From positions 444,793-500,792 of the forward strand of contig CAJNDS010001857.1 of NCBI GenBank assembly GCA_905221605.1: DNA of 56,000 nucleotides. Reading direction: 5' to 3'. The stretch is from Symbiodinium natans. Taxonomy: Eukaryota; Sar; Dinophyceae; Suessiales; Symbiodiniaceae. The position numbers and the translations under genes are program-made. Below the pieces are notes generated by a model. The model searched no databases. It was not told the origin of the DNA and was given only the letters and a program-made list of their open reading frames with translations. Shown here in pieces: positions 1 through 10,263 of this stretch. The number at the start of each line of letters is the position of its first letter. Within the stretch, counting starts at the first letter, position 1.

Positions 1-1
1 T

Positions 2-150
2 ACTGTCAGGGATCTTGAGGCGAACATTGTTCTTCCTGACCCGGCCATGCTGAAGGGAGAAACGCATGACTTGAAGGAAAAGAATCCTCGGTGGGTGTAT
101 CAGAAATTGCAAGCCATCTGCCGTCTGTTGCCATTCCTGTACCATGGCTA
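2..150 (+). pseudogene. Decayed coding relic at window edge, unrecognised
   Basis: Frame 2 is open from the window edge to a TAG at about 151. It has protein-like composition, with charged stretches such as LEANIVLPDPAMLKG and KNPRWVYQKLQ. Beyond the stop, other frames stay partly open to about 540 without a joinable product. I recognise no domain. It may be the 3' part of a mobile-element ORF or a dead gene that starts upstream of the window. Confidence 0.3.
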
Positions 151-2127
151 GAAGACTCCGGTAGCAAGTGTTGCCAGTGTTTTGGAAGATTGGCAGGTCA
201 TCCGTGGTCATCACGCGTTGTCTGGAAGGAGCTCCACGATGCGATTCGCCAGTGGGTTCCGTTGACGTCGATCCTGTCTGAAGCGTCCGAACACTAGCTT
301 CCACGCTGCCAGATCGCATAGGTTCCCGAAGATGACGATGGAGGTCCTGTTCCGAGTCTCCCACTGTTCCGATCTCGAGAAACATCGCGACCTGTTCTCC
401 CTCCATGTGGGACGTCAACTTCCGGCTGGGTTGGCATCTCAGAACCGTCTCTCCCGTCAGCAGACCAATGGCGCTCTGAGTCTTCCTTTGCCAGCGCTCC
501 TGCTTCCAGACTGTAGAAAGTCCAGGGTCCAGGCCAGCGAATAGAAGAATTTGCAGGACGCGAGTTGCAATCCAGTTGGGACTATGAATGGCCTTTAGTG
601 ATGGAAGTTGTGCCCTTCATAGAGGTCGACTGTTGTTCCTCCTGCATGCAAGACTGTGATAATACCGAAAACCACAGTCATGTCCAATCATGCAAAAGGC
701 ACATGTGGTATGCGTCGCCACTGTAATGTACTTTTCCGGCTGTGCAGAGGCTTCCATTTGTACAGGGTGGCCATCAACCTCCGATACTGCATTGGTACCG
801 GTCGTCTCTGTGTGGTTGGAGGTAATGAATGATGGGATGCCGCAAGATTGCTATCGTCCTCGGTTGGAAGCACAGTGGCCTCATTGTGCCGGTCCGTCGG
901 CATCTCCGTGGCCAGCGTTCCGTCCTGCCCCTCTGCGTCCGTGATCGGCTCATGTTCTGTGGGCAGCTCGGCAACTCCACTGGCTTCCTCACGACTAAAC
1001 ATGTTGTCACCATCGCTTGAGAGACGGGTGAACGCCTTTTGTCCAAGAGCAAGTAAAGTGCTGGCGTCGGTGCCAGACCTAAGCAGAAGGGAGCGCCGCC
1101 CCTTGGCGGGGACCGGAGGGCTCGGGGGGCGGCAGCGGCAGACACCACGTGGCCGAGCCTGGATGGCCCGTTTGCCACCGCAGGGTTTGAACCATCGTAG
1201 CAGTGGGGTCACCGTCGCCCATGGCTTCTCAGATGGTGCTGCCAAGAGTTTGGCAATTCGGTTGGTTGCTTTCGAAGTCTCTCCCAATCGGCTCGAGCAT
1301 CCTCCAGCTGTTATAAGCCCACTCTCGTGGCCTGACGATGGTAAGGAATCCCCTTTGCTGATAGGCTGAGTCTATGACTCGTACTGCTTCACGAGGCAAG
1401 CAGGCCATACGGTCGTCGAGTGCCCATTGAGAGATACGCTTGTCGACTGAATGGTGGGTCCGAGGTCCTGTTCGGAAGGTTGTCCCTCAATCGGCTTACC
1501 AGTGATTGCTTACCCTTTGAGTGTCATGCTGGGGTATGGACTGAACGCTCTGTGTGCGGTACGTCAGGAGGGCACATGTAGGGGGGGGGGGAATCATAGT
1601 CACGGAATAGGGTGGTGTCTTCAGCGTTGCCTCGTAAAGGCCCGAGGGCCGGGGGGGGGCCCGTTGATGGATGTCCCGGTCAAGGAGGCATCCTCGAAAC
1701 TGCGGCCGAAGTTGGTCGGGCGTCTTGTTGGCTTAGGTGTTCTTATGGGTTTCACTTGGTCCATGCTGACCTTGGGGGGCCAGAGAGCTCCAGTGCCTTG
1801 CACGTGACGATCCCACCGAAAATTGTGGGCGCCAAAGCTTTGCGAGATGTACCCACCAGCTCCACAAACATAGTCCTGAAAGGCTTCAAGAAGAGGCGTC
1901 CGAGCGGGAGAGGTCTTGAGGTGGCTAGGGAGGGCGTCCCGGAGGTGGGACCTCCATTGATAAGGTACCGGCGGTACCTGGACGGCGTACCTTCAGATTC
2001 CGTAGGAGGGAGCCCTACAAGTCTTCTTAATTGGGCTCCTAGGCGCAGGAGCGTTGGGGGTTTTTGTCCTTGGGACCCAGGACAAATGAGGCTACTTCTT
2101 TTTCCTCGTTATTCCGTCCTGATGAGC
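151..2127. other. No convincing gene; overlapping open frames on both strands
   Basis: Frames of 60-200 codons overlap on both strands (for example 688-1287 minus against 848-1369 plus), as expected for GC-rich non-coding DNA with few stops. None shows a recognisable domain. G homopolymers occur near 1580 and 1652. The dispersed repeat at 1162-1255 is listed separately. There are no telomeric repeats here. Confidence 0.5.
1162..1255 (+). repeat. Dispersed repeat, left copy of an inverted pair
   Basis: About 94 bp starting ATGGCCCGTTTGCCACC matches the reverse complement of 4011-4108 at roughly 80% by eye. Shared landmarks are GTTTGCCACC, GTTTGAAC, AGCAGTGGGG and the GCCCA(T/C)GGCTT block. 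The copies are 2.8 kb apart in inverted orientation. GC-rich flanks on the outer sides also look alike. This suggests two copies of one element rather than coding sequence. Confidence 0.6.
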
Positions 2128-2344
2128 TGACGCTAAAAGAGGCTCACTACCAAAAAAAAAGTGCACAAAACCGCAAACGAAATACATCGGCCCAGCAGAC
2201 TTGCCCAGCACCCCACAAGTGAAAAGTGATGACATCGATCGAATCTCTGCATTATGCCACAAACCATTGGGAAGTCAGGAACTTGAACAAGCACAAATCA
2301 CCCCCGAGATAAATATTTTTGGTGGCAAGCCTCTTTTAGCGTCA
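2128..2344. mobile_element. MITE-like element with 17-bp perfect terminal inverted repeats
   Basis: The left end TGACGCTAAAAGAGGCT (2128-2144) is repeated in exact reverse complement at 2328-2344. Similarity weakens just inside the ends (CACTACC against GGTGGCA). The 217-bp interior has no ORF and carries an A9 run. Size and structure fit a non-autonomous DNA transposon. I see no certain target-site duplication. Confidence 0.6.
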
Positions 2345-2611
2345 TGCTAATCAGTAGGCGGTCCTTGCGCATTCGGTGTGAAGAGCAAAAAGCCGACTGC
2401 GAGCTTGCAACAGAAAACAACAAGGCGCAACCCCGAACAACAAAAACCGCAACCCCCACGACACCAACGAGCTCGCGCTCGCAGCGGCCAAGAAGTTACA
2501 AATCAAACAACTACCTACCACCGTCGAAGAAACCCGAGGAAGCTACTCAAGGGGCCGTAGAATGCCCAGGTATTCGACTTAAAGCAGCTATCCCGCTCAA
2601 GCCAGCCACTT

Positions 2612-3345
2612 TTGCAACTTCGCAATCCACATAGCATTTGTTACATGAATGCTTTCACCTTGCTGTGGCTGATGGCCTGTTATACAGATCCTTTTCGCAC
2701 TATCGCCGATGTGACTGGTCAGGCCAGTGGGGCGATTAACTCGGTCTGGGACGGAAAAGGCAAGCAGTTGATTCTACAGTTGCTTCAATGGCAATTCTTG
2801 TTACGAGGTTGGGCAAGCATTAAGCAACAACATGATGTGCAGGAGTGAGCTACACATGTCTTGCAGCATGCTTCGCCGCCTGCTTTGCTTGGACATTGGC
2901 AATCAAGATTCATCGCTGGCAACAATGCTGTCTGTGACTCAGCTAGAAAGCTAGGACCTACACACCGATTGTTCTTCGGTTACCCGAAGAAGCTTGCACA
3001 CTGCAGGAGCTGATTAACCGATGGCATGCACAGGCTGATGGTTTTGGTCGCACACCGCTGCAAGCTCTTCAGGTTGTTCCATCACATCTCTGCTTGTGTC
3101 TGTCCAGGTTTCGCAATGATGGCGAGATCACTGGGAAGACCCCTCTCGCAGTGAATCAGTTAGATGCTGTTTGGCGCTTTCCTATTTTCGCAGACGCGCA
3201 GGGCATTCAAATGAGCAAAGTTTTTTTTCAAATTTTTGGGCATGGTGGTCCATAATTGTTGCGTCCTGCGAACAGAAAGTGGCATATCACTGACGATGGG
3301 GTTCGGGCGCGACTCGCCAAACCCAATGAGCTTTCCGAAGTTGCT
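2612..3345 (+). pseudogene. USP-like cysteine protease (peptidase C19 type), inactivated
   Basis: Several diagnostic blocks of ubiquitin-specific proteases appear in order. A Cys box LRNPHSICYMNA (about 2618-2653) carries the nucleophile position. A QQHDVQE block (about 2826-2845) matches the USP QQDAxEF box, but TGA at 2846-2848 replaces the expected Phe codon. Then come LQELINRWHAQ (from about 3001) and PSHLCLCLSRFRNDGE, which fits the USP L-x-L-x-RF segment. Last is RKWHITDDGVRARLA (about 3280-3323), like the C-terminal W-x-x-DD block. The reading frame changes between about 2950 and 3000, and another stop lies near 3254. The in-frame TGA, the frameshift and the second stop make this a dead copy. 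USP-type domains turn up in repeat-family proteins of dinoflagellates, so a mobile-element origin is possible but not shown. Confidence 0.6.
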
Positions 3346-4010
3346 CATAATGTGGCTGAGACGCCTTTCCACAGAAAGCTGATGGAGTGGGGGTAGCACA
3401 GACTGTAGTGACGCCGGTAGTTCACTTTAGTTTGTGCGTAGCTGTCTGTCATTAGCTTGTGCAGAGTTTTCTATGTGAGTACATCTCAACTTTCGAAGTG
3501 GTGCTTTTCTTTCCATTTTGGGCATTGCTACTCGTTTTGCCTGCCGCTGGTGTGTGTTGCTGTGGGCACTCGTGCCGGACACACACACACACACACAGTG
3601 CTTGCTTTGCACCTCGGTGCGGAGCACTGGTCTGTAGCTTTCAGTTACCGGGCTTTTAAGCCTGTCGTGGCCTAAGCTGGGCGACTCTCGTGGACGCTGC
3701 TAGTTGAAAAAAAAGCCAGCCACTTTCAGCTAGATGTCGCCGAATTTGGTCGCCGTTCGAAATCGAATCGCAGACGCAGAAAGCATCATCCAACAGATTG
3801 TGTCGAGCACTTCCGTCCAGCGTTCAACGGACACGCGCACCCATTGTAGTCACGCACAAAGACTCGCAGACCCAATATGCATTCCTCGCAAGGTCCAGCG
3901 GAACAGTGTACAGCCCATGGCAACAGGCTTCTGTCATGTGTATTAGGAAGGCATGAGGGTTCTCAGTGACGATGGGGCAAGCCGGTACGGCGCTCGGCCC
4001 TGGACCGTGC
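3346..4010. other. Intergenic, no gene seen
   Basis: Short frames on both strands, none convincing. A (CA)n run lies at about 3580-3598. The 70-codon frame at 3734-3946 has a protein-like start (SPNLVAVRNRIADAESIIQQ) but no recognisable domain. Confidence 0.4.
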
Positions 4011-4108
4011 TGCTAAAACTCTTTTGCAGCGCGTCGCCTGAAAAGCCGTGGGCAATGGTGAGCCCCACTGCTGATGCTGTTCAAACACTGTGGTGGCAAA
4101 CCGGCCAC
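4011..4108 (-). repeat. Dispersed repeat, right copy of an inverted pair
   Basis: On the minus strand this copy aligns with 1162-1255. It is followed by C- and G-rich tracts (4140-4215) that mirror the GC-rich flank of the first copy. Confidence 0.6.
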
Positions 4109-4319
4109 CCTCGCTCCGCTGCCTGGTGCCCGCCACCGCCCTATCCCCCCATAAACGTAGAATCCTGCCCTGCCCCCCCCCCTTCCCCCCTCTCTTGGGG
4201 TGAGGGGGAGGGGCCTCCTTCTCTGCGCATTGGTGCATTGCGTAGGCTTCCCCAATCGGCTCGTGTATCTTCCTGGAGTGACCTCACACAAAGTAGAAGA
4301 GAACTCTATGTTCTCCAAA

Positions 4320-4445
4320 CCCTGGTTTCGAACCCTTGGTTGAACCCCAGGAATTCCAGCTCGAACTCTTTGAACTTAGGATTCAACCAAGCTTCGAACT
4401 TGAATTCCTGAACTGAGGGTTCAAGCAAGGTTCGAACATTTGGTG
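4320..4445. repeat. Degenerate TTCGAAC/GAATTC short repeats
   Basis: The palindromic hexamers TTCGAA and GAATTC recur with 20-30 bp spacing, together with variants of GGTTCAA. The segment can fold on itself. No coding content is evident. Confidence 0.45.
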
Positions 4446-4529
4446 GGCTTCTTATCTCTTCTTTTTGTTTTGCTCCCAGTTTCAAGCTTAGAAGAGTTGA
4501 GTCGAGAAGCAATTATTTGAAAATTAGAC

Positions 4530-5060
4530 AAGGAGAATTGATATGAATTCCACCTCCCTCGTTTCTTTTTTTGTGTTCATAATGCGAAAAAATAGAAAAG
4601 TAGAGAATGAGCATAGAGAATAAGGTAAATTCCATCCCCCTCGTGTCTTGTTCTTTTTGTTTCTTGTTCATCGAAATCAGAAGAGGAAAGGAATCAGTGG
4701 AGAATTTTAATCAAAAGCGGAGGGTTCGGGGGGGCGCAGCCCCCCCCCCCCTTTGAAAATCAGAGGAGCAATGAGAATTGATCTAAATTTCACTCCCCCT
4801 CTTTTTTTGGTTTTTGTTTCTTGTAATCATTATTTGCGAAATTGAGAATGGGGTGGGGAAGGAGAATTGATCTAAATTCCACCCCCTCGTTTCTTGTTGT
4901 TTTTTGTGTTCATAAGTCGAAAAAGTAGAGAAGTAGAAATGAGAAGTCAGAGGAGTAAAGGAATTAGTGCAGAATTTTAATCAAAAGCGGGGGCTTGGGG
5001 GGGGCACAGGCCCCCCCCCCCCCACAGAGGAGGAATGAGAATTGATCTAAATTCCACCTT
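4530..5060. repeat. Tandem repeat of about 270 bp, A/G-rich with poly-C tracts
   Basis: The block AGAATTTTAATCAAAAGCGG occurs at 4701 and again at 4971. Each copy is followed by a G run, then CA, then a C run. Upstream parts (ATTCCACC..CCCTCG, TTTCTTGT, GAGAATGAG) repeat in the same order. Two diverged full copies and part of a third can be seen. Confidence 0.6.
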
Positions 5061-5112
5061 CACAATTCAAAAAGAAGAATGCAGAGAATGAGAATAGAGA
5101 ATGAATTTAAAT

Positions 5113-5232
5113 TCGGGCTTCGTGGTTTAGTCTTCGGGGAGGCCCAGCTTCGTACTTTAGTGTTCGGAGGAGGCCCGGCTTCTTAATTTGGTATTCGGGG
5201 GAGGCCCGGCTTCGCAATTTAGTATTCGGGGG
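5113..5232. repeat. Minisatellite, about 37-bp unit, four copies
   Basis: The core GGCTTCGTAATTTAGTATTC followed by GGGGGAGGCCC repeats four times with substitutions, and it abuts the first telomeric array directly. Confidence 0.65.
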
Positions 5233-5446
5233 AGGCCCTAATCCCCTAAACCCAAAACCCTAAACCCTAAACCCTAAACCCTAAACCCTAAACTCTAAAC
5301 TCTAAACCCTAAACCCTTAACCCTAAACCCTAAACCTGAAACCCTAAACCCTAAACCCTAAACCCTAAACCCTAAACCCTAAACCCTAAACCCTAAACCC
5401 TAAACCCTAAAGCCTAAACCCTAAACCCTAAACCCTAAACCCTAAC
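5229..5446. repeat. Interstitial telomeric array, CCCTAAA
   Basis: About 28 head-to-tail CCCTAAA units with a few variants (CTCTAAA, CCCTTAA, CCTGAAA). It marks the left edge of the telomere-repeat matrix. It is internal, so it is not a chromosome end as assembled. Confidence 0.9.
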
Positions 5447-5599
5447 CCGTATGATCCACCAACCCACCCCTTCATGGAAGGCATCTGAGGCCTTCATGCT
5501 GGGCATCTGAGGCCTTCGTAGCTGAGTGAACTTTTTGGGGATAGGGTTTAGGGTTTGGGGTTTAGGGTTTAGGGTTTAGGGTTTCGGGTTTAGGATTTA

Positions 5600-5745
5600 T
5601 ACGATCATCCCCTATAGAGCTGAAAGTGTACACGTTTTTGGGGCTTGTGAACTCAGCAACGAACACTCTTTGGGGATACGATTTTTCCCCTATGGAACTG
5701 AAAGTGTGCACTTTTTGGGGGGTTTGTGAACTCAGCAACTAAGAA
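5600..5745. repeat. Direct duplication of about 80 bp
   Basis: CCCCTATAGAGCTGAAAGTG and CCCCTATGGAACTGAAAGTG each lead into a TTTTTGGGG run and TTGTGAACTCAGCAAC. A shorter related piece sits near 5520. Confidence 0.6.
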
Positions 5746-5844
5746 GTTTGCAAGGCGTAAGCATCTCAACACGTCAGCCTCAAGCTCTAAAGTTGCAAGC
5801 ATTGAAAGCCTCCATCCAAAGCCCAAAACCGGAAACGCAACAAA

Positions 5845-5998
5845 AACCCTAGGAGACCTAAATCCCACAGAAACAGCCACCCTAAGAGACCTAGATCCTA
5901 CAAGAGAAGCACCCTAAGAGGCGTAGATCCTACAAAACAAGCACCCTAAAAGACCTAGATCCTGCAGAAGAAGCACCCTAACAGACCTAAATCCTGGA
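5845..5998. repeat. Minisatellite, about 33-bp unit, five copies
   Basis: Units follow the pattern AGACCTAGATCCTACAA then A/G-rich sequence then GCACCCTAA. The ORFs crossing it are by-products of the repeat. Confidence 0.6.
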
Positions 5999-6131
5999 CC
6001 CTCCAAGCCAAAGCTGCGCGAAGCAGCGAACATGTCGGGCGCATGGCGGCCGTGGTGGCGCGGGCGCGGGCGGCACCCAAGGCCTGGATGGGAACCTCCG
6101 AGAAAGGGTCGGTTTCGGTGGCGGGAAACAC

Positions 6132-6170
<39 letters not shown>
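6132..6170. repeat. Poly-T tract of about 39 bases
   Basis: A pure T run. The poly-Lys ORFs on the minus strand here come only from this tract. It could be the poly-A tail of a minus-strand retroposed sequence, but I see no matching body. Confidence 0.7.
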
Positions 6171-6172
<2 letters not shown>

Positions 6173-6324
6173 GGTCTGTTATGGAATAAAGCATCCTTAT
6201 AATAAAAAAAATGGACCCTTGAAAATTTGGGCCCTAACTTAGGAGAGCTGTCCGGTTCCAAGGCCCTGGAGGGCTTGATGCTGATTTGCGTGCGCGCCCA
6301 CTTAAGATTCGCAGGGGTTTTTTG

Positions 6325-6475
6325 GCTTCAGGTAGGGTTTAGGGTTTAGGGTTTAGGGTTTAGGGTTTAGGGTTTAAGGTTTTGGTCCAGGCTTTCGAGT
6401 GTAGTCCAGGCTGGAGACCGATTAGACCCACACTTCGAGTGTAGTCCAGGCTGGAGACCGATTGGACCCACACAA
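6325..6475. repeat. TTTAGGG block followed by a 43-bp duplication
   Basis: Seven TTTAGGG units end at about 6378. Two copies of TTCGAGTGTAGTCCAGGCTG leading into GAGACCGATT(A/G)GACCCACAC follow at about 6395 and 6438. Confidence 0.7.
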
Positions 6476-6588
6476 AGTTTCATGAACCATAGCATCATGA
6501 AGATACGTTCATGGTTCGGTCGGATTGCTGGCAGGCAGTTTCCGCCCTGCTCTTGACAACATGTGGCAGGTTTCCCAAAATAGGGCTC

Positions 6589-6745
6589 CTAAACCCTAAA
6601 CCCTAAACCCTAAACCCTAAACCCTAAACCCTAAACCCTAAACCCTAAACCCTAAACCCTAAACCCTAAACCCTAAACCCTAACCCCTAAACCCTACACC
6701 CTACACCCTAAACCCTAAACCCTAACCCCTAAACCTGAAACCCCA
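6589..6745. repeat. Interstitial telomeric array, CCCTAAA
   Basis: About 20 units, with CCCCTAAA and CCCTACA variants towards the right edge. Confidence 0.9.
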
Positions 6746-6799
6746 AGATGCAGCCTGTTGTAAGGACCAAGATTAACGGTCCCTGTTTCGCGTTGCAAA

Positions 6800-6856
6800 G
6801 CAGAGGAGATCTTTGGCCAGTGCGTCTCGGACCATGTGCCTCAGGACCTGCGCAAG
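6800..6856 (+). CDS. Candidate exon in telomeric matrix (unrecognised)
   Basis: The island between two telomeric blocks reads EEIFGQCVSDHVPQDLRK. It is preceded by AAGCAG and followed by GTTGAG, which would serve as acceptor and donor. Composition is protein-like, but 19 codons can be open by chance and no family is recognised. Confidence 0.25.
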
Positions 6857-7524
6857 GTTGAGGGATTTTTAGGTTTTAGGGTTTAGGGTTTAGGGTTTTT
6901 ATGGTTTGGGGTTGCGGACTTTAGCGTTAGTTTAGGGTTTGGGGTTTCGGGTGTCGGGTTCAGGGTTTGGGGTTGCATCACCTATTTCTTGAAAGCTTGC
7001 TCCGTTCGGAATTCAACCTTAGCTTTGTCACTTCTAGGAGCAATGAGGCTTGTCCAGCCTCCCGCACACCGCAGCTCTGATGCTCCCGCGGGCAACAGCA
7101 GGACTCGAACCAACACTGATACTAATCAGCTGATACATCTATCAAACCCTCCAGTATGACCCTATACTCCTATACCCTATACCCGAAACCCTAAACCACT
7201 GCTCTCTGGTTCGGGGGAGGGGAGTCAGACCACCCGTCCAGGAGTTCTGCATCAAGCACACGCTTTTGGGCTCGGAGGTCCTCTGCTTTTGGCCCCTAAA
7301 CCCTAAGACCCAAACACCAAACCCTGCACGTAGGAGTCTGGGGTCTAAGGATTTGAGTACCCTAAACCCAAAACCCAAAATCCAAAGCCCAAAATCCTAA
7401 ACCCTAAACCCTAAAACCTTAAACCCTAAACCCTAAGCTCTAGCCCGACTACCAGGTACTGGTGCAGGCTTGGGATGGCCTGCGAGCCTATCCGGGTGTG
7501 AGGTATCTCAACAACAATGGTTGA

Positions 7525-7602
7525 TTCCCAAAATAGGGATACCCCTTTCAATGCCCCAAATAGAATAGGATCCCCCTAAAAGGGTACCCCTATTTTCGGA
7601 AC
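7525..7602. mobile_element. Foldback element, 78 bp
   Basis: The arms TTCCCAAAATAGGGATACCC and the reverse complement of GGGTACCCCTATTTTCGGAA pair almost completely, leaving a short A/C-rich loop. A one-sided relic (TTTCCCAAAATAGGGCTCC) lies at 6570-6588, which suggests a repeated family. Confidence 0.55.
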
Positions 7603-7609
7603 CCCCCAT

Positions 7610-8700
7610 ACCATTCCTGTCCTTCACCTACTGGTGTACTGGCGCTGGGATTATTAGCATTATTATTGGAACAATATACTTATTATCGACGTTAGTCGTC
7701 GTAGTCATCTGCGCTTGCAGGCTGTCAAAGTCCTTAGCTGGAATGTCATGGCCAGAGCTTTGTGCAGAAGGCGCCCCTGCAGTAGTGTCGAGACGTGCGC
7801 AGAAGCCTTTTTTTTCAATCAAGCGATGTCATGAGAGAGGACACAGCTCAGCTCAGCTCCCCCCCAAAAAATCCCGGATGCACTTTGAACCCATAAGATT
7901 CCTGGCTTGAAAACCGCTGCAAAGCCTAAACCCTAAACTGGCCCTAAACCGTCACAACCTGGGAGGAGGTCGCCAGCAAAAGCGCCAGAAGATCTTTCCG
8001 ACCCGGAGGAGGTTGACTGCAGCAGCCATGAAGGTTTTCAGATTGTTCCAGGTTTGGGGTTTTCAGATTGTTCCAGGTTTGGGGTTTTCAGATTGTTCCA
8101 GGTTTGGCGTTTTCAGATTTTTCCAGGTTTGGGATTTAGGGTTTAGGGTTGTTGAAGTTCAGGGTTCAGGGTTCAGGGCATACCCAACTTGACCCTCTTG
8201 GAGGCTTTTTACCATAAGTCACAAGCCTGGAGTGGCTCAGGAGAGATGACCTTCTGTGACTCCCATCGGACTCATTGAAAAGGGCCTCTTTACGAGGGAC
8301 CCCTCGCTTGGAAACCCTTCGCCCTACACCCTGCACCCAAACCCTAAATCCTGGACCCTAAACCCGAAACCCTAAACCCCAAACCCGAAACACCAACCCT
8401 AACCCTAAAGCGTGACCCTAAACCCGAAACCCTAAACCCTAAACCCGAAACCCTAAACCCGAAACCCTAAAGCCTAAGACCGAGTTCGTAGACTTTACAC
8501 CCTCAAGCCAGGAGATTTCCAACAATGGTCTTGACATGGACGAAACCATACCGGAGTATACCAGGCCTCGGGCTGCGACTTTTAGGGTTTAGCGTTTAGG
8601 GTTCAGGGTTTGGGGCTCAGGGCTTAGGGCTTAGGCGCTTAGGGCTTAGGGTGTAGGGTTTAGGGTTTCTTGGGAACCCGGACTAAGCGCTAAGCCTGTG
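7610..8700. other. Telomere-repeat matrix with short islands
   Basis: Mixed CCCTAAA and TTTAGGG blocks of 2-8 units, with variants CCCGAAA and TTCAGGG, separate islands of about 100-200 bp. I see no supportable gene. A 25-bp tandem repeat is listed separately. Confidence 0.6.
8030..8135. repeat. 25-bp tandem repeat, four copies
   Basis: GTTTTCAGATTGTTCCAGGT plus TTGGG repeats four times; the last copy is diverged and runs into TTTAGGG units. Confidence 0.75.
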
Positions 8701-8707
8701 GCCCTAA

Positions 8708-8826
8708 ACTTACTGCTTCTGAGTAGGGAAGGAGGGCATGAGGTGCTCTACATAATCCTTTAAAGGGTATTTATGTAGGGATATAAGGTACCGAACTCCC
8801 TCATTCCCTACTAAGAACCAGTAAGT
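8708..8826. mobile_element. Foldback/MITE-like element, 119 bp
   Basis: The left arm ACTTACTGCTTCTGAGTAGG pairs with the right arm CCTACTAAGAACCAGTAAGT. The middle is AT-rich with a second pairing segment (ATAATCCTTTAAAGG). The right end resembles that of the element at 51434-51528 (CCCTACTA..AACCAG). Confidence 0.6.
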
Positions 8827-9117
8827 GAACCCGTAACTTATAGGGACCCTGAACCCTGAACCCTAAATCTTAAACCCTAGGCCCCTAAACCCTAAACCGG
8901 AAACCCTAAACCCTAAACCCTAAACCCTAAACCCTAAACCCCAAACCCTAAACCCTAAACCCTAAACCCCTGAACCGGATTCAGGGCACAAGGGCCCAGA
9001 CATGCTCGACAGCGGTGTCAGGCGCCTGCAGCAAAAGCTGGTCACGGCCCCGGTTTTCATCGGGTTGAGGGTTTAGGGTTTGGGGTTTCGGCTTTAGGGT
9101 TTAGGGTTTAGGGCCGG

Positions 9118-9360
9118 GTTTGCCCCCAGGCTGGGCCAGCCGCGTGCCGAACAAAAAAGCACGCGCCTGAATGCCTTGAGTGTGTGTTTTTTTGCTGGGC
9201 CAGCCGCGTGCCGAGCAAAAAAATAATGCGCCACAGCTGCCCCGAGTATGTTTTTTGCTGGGCCGGCTGCGTCCCGATAAAAAACACATGCGCCCGGCGG
9301 GTTATTGTTTTTGCTCGGCCAGCCGCGTGAGTTACACAGAGGTGTCGTGAGCAAAAAACG
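9118..9360. repeat. Tandem repeat of about 60 bp, four diverged copies
   Basis: The core GCTGGGCCAGCCGCGTGCCG, followed by A-rich sequence, occurs four times, each preceded by a T run. The minus-strand ORFs of 62-94 codons here are repeat by-products. A short related piece (TTTTTTGCCGGCCAGC) lies near 11192. Confidence 0.65.
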
Positions 9361-9846
9361 CCAAACCCGAAACCCCAACCCTGGTCGAAACGTGTTTGCT
9401 ACTTGAAGATGGGGGGGCGCGCCAACGAACTGAGGTGCCGGTGCTTGTCAACTGGCTCCGGGACCACTTCAGGAGCCTTTCCCCCAAGCGTTAGGGTTTA
9501 GGGTTTAGGGTTTAGGGTTTAGGGTTTAGGGTTCAGAGTTTGGGATTTGGTCAGGGTTTAGAGTTTGGAGGTTTTAGGTCTTGGGCTCGTACAAAAGCAA
9601 GGGAGGGACCTTCTCAGTTGTCTACCAGGGGGGGGCTATAGACCATGTTCAGGCCACTGAGGGGTATAGGGGCCATGGTGCGGTTTTGGGACTCGGATTG
9701 TTAGGGAGCTTCCAGGGGTTTCCTTTCTCTCTGACATTCCATTCTTCGTCAAAGACGGCTCCTTTCTTCGAGGGCGGGGGTCCAACCCTGCCTGTGCAAC
9801 CCGCTGTGTTTTCAGTGGAGACCTAAGCCTGCCAAGAGCACTACAG

Positions 9847-10020
9847 TAGGCTTCGAAGAGTTCCAGCAGTTTCGATTGGAAGTTTCAAAGTTGAGGTAGA
9901 AAATCACTCGCCGCCAAACCCCCAAGACTCCCAAACCTTTGGAAAGACGGCACTTGCTTGCAGGAGCCACACCCAGCAGAGGTGGGTCGGCTCCCTATCT
10001 CTGCCTTCGGCGCTTGGGAC
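9847..10020 (+). CDS. Candidate two-exon fragment with a 68-bp intron (unrecognised)
   Basis: The first part (9847-9895) reads GFEEFQQFRLEVSKL and ends at GAG|GTAGAA. The next AG, in TTGCTTGCAG, ends at 9963. Joining there keeps one frame open well past 10020 (SHTQQRWVGSLSLPS onwards). Both splice signals look good and the interval is short. No family is recognised, so this is an inference from splice signals and frame only. Confidence 0.3.
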
Positions 10021-10192
10021 GTTTCCTTTCGATCGCCGCGAACCGCAGACATCCATTTTTGCTACGTGCTTCAGAAGAACCTTAGCACTATGTTTCAGCA
10101 GAAGTACATGCGCACAGACTGTATAGAGTACATGTGTGTATGGGCAAGTTCAAGAGCATATGCGTATGTAAATGTGCGTTATGCATGCATGC

Positions 10193-10194
<2 letters not shown>

Positions 10195-10226
<32 letters not shown>

Positions 10227-10231
10227 ATATA

Positions 10232-10263
<32 letters not shown>

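Noticed and set aside
688-1369. Overlapping ORFs of 134-199 codons on both strands
   Set aside because: GC-rich sequence with dispersed repeat; no domain, and strands equally open.
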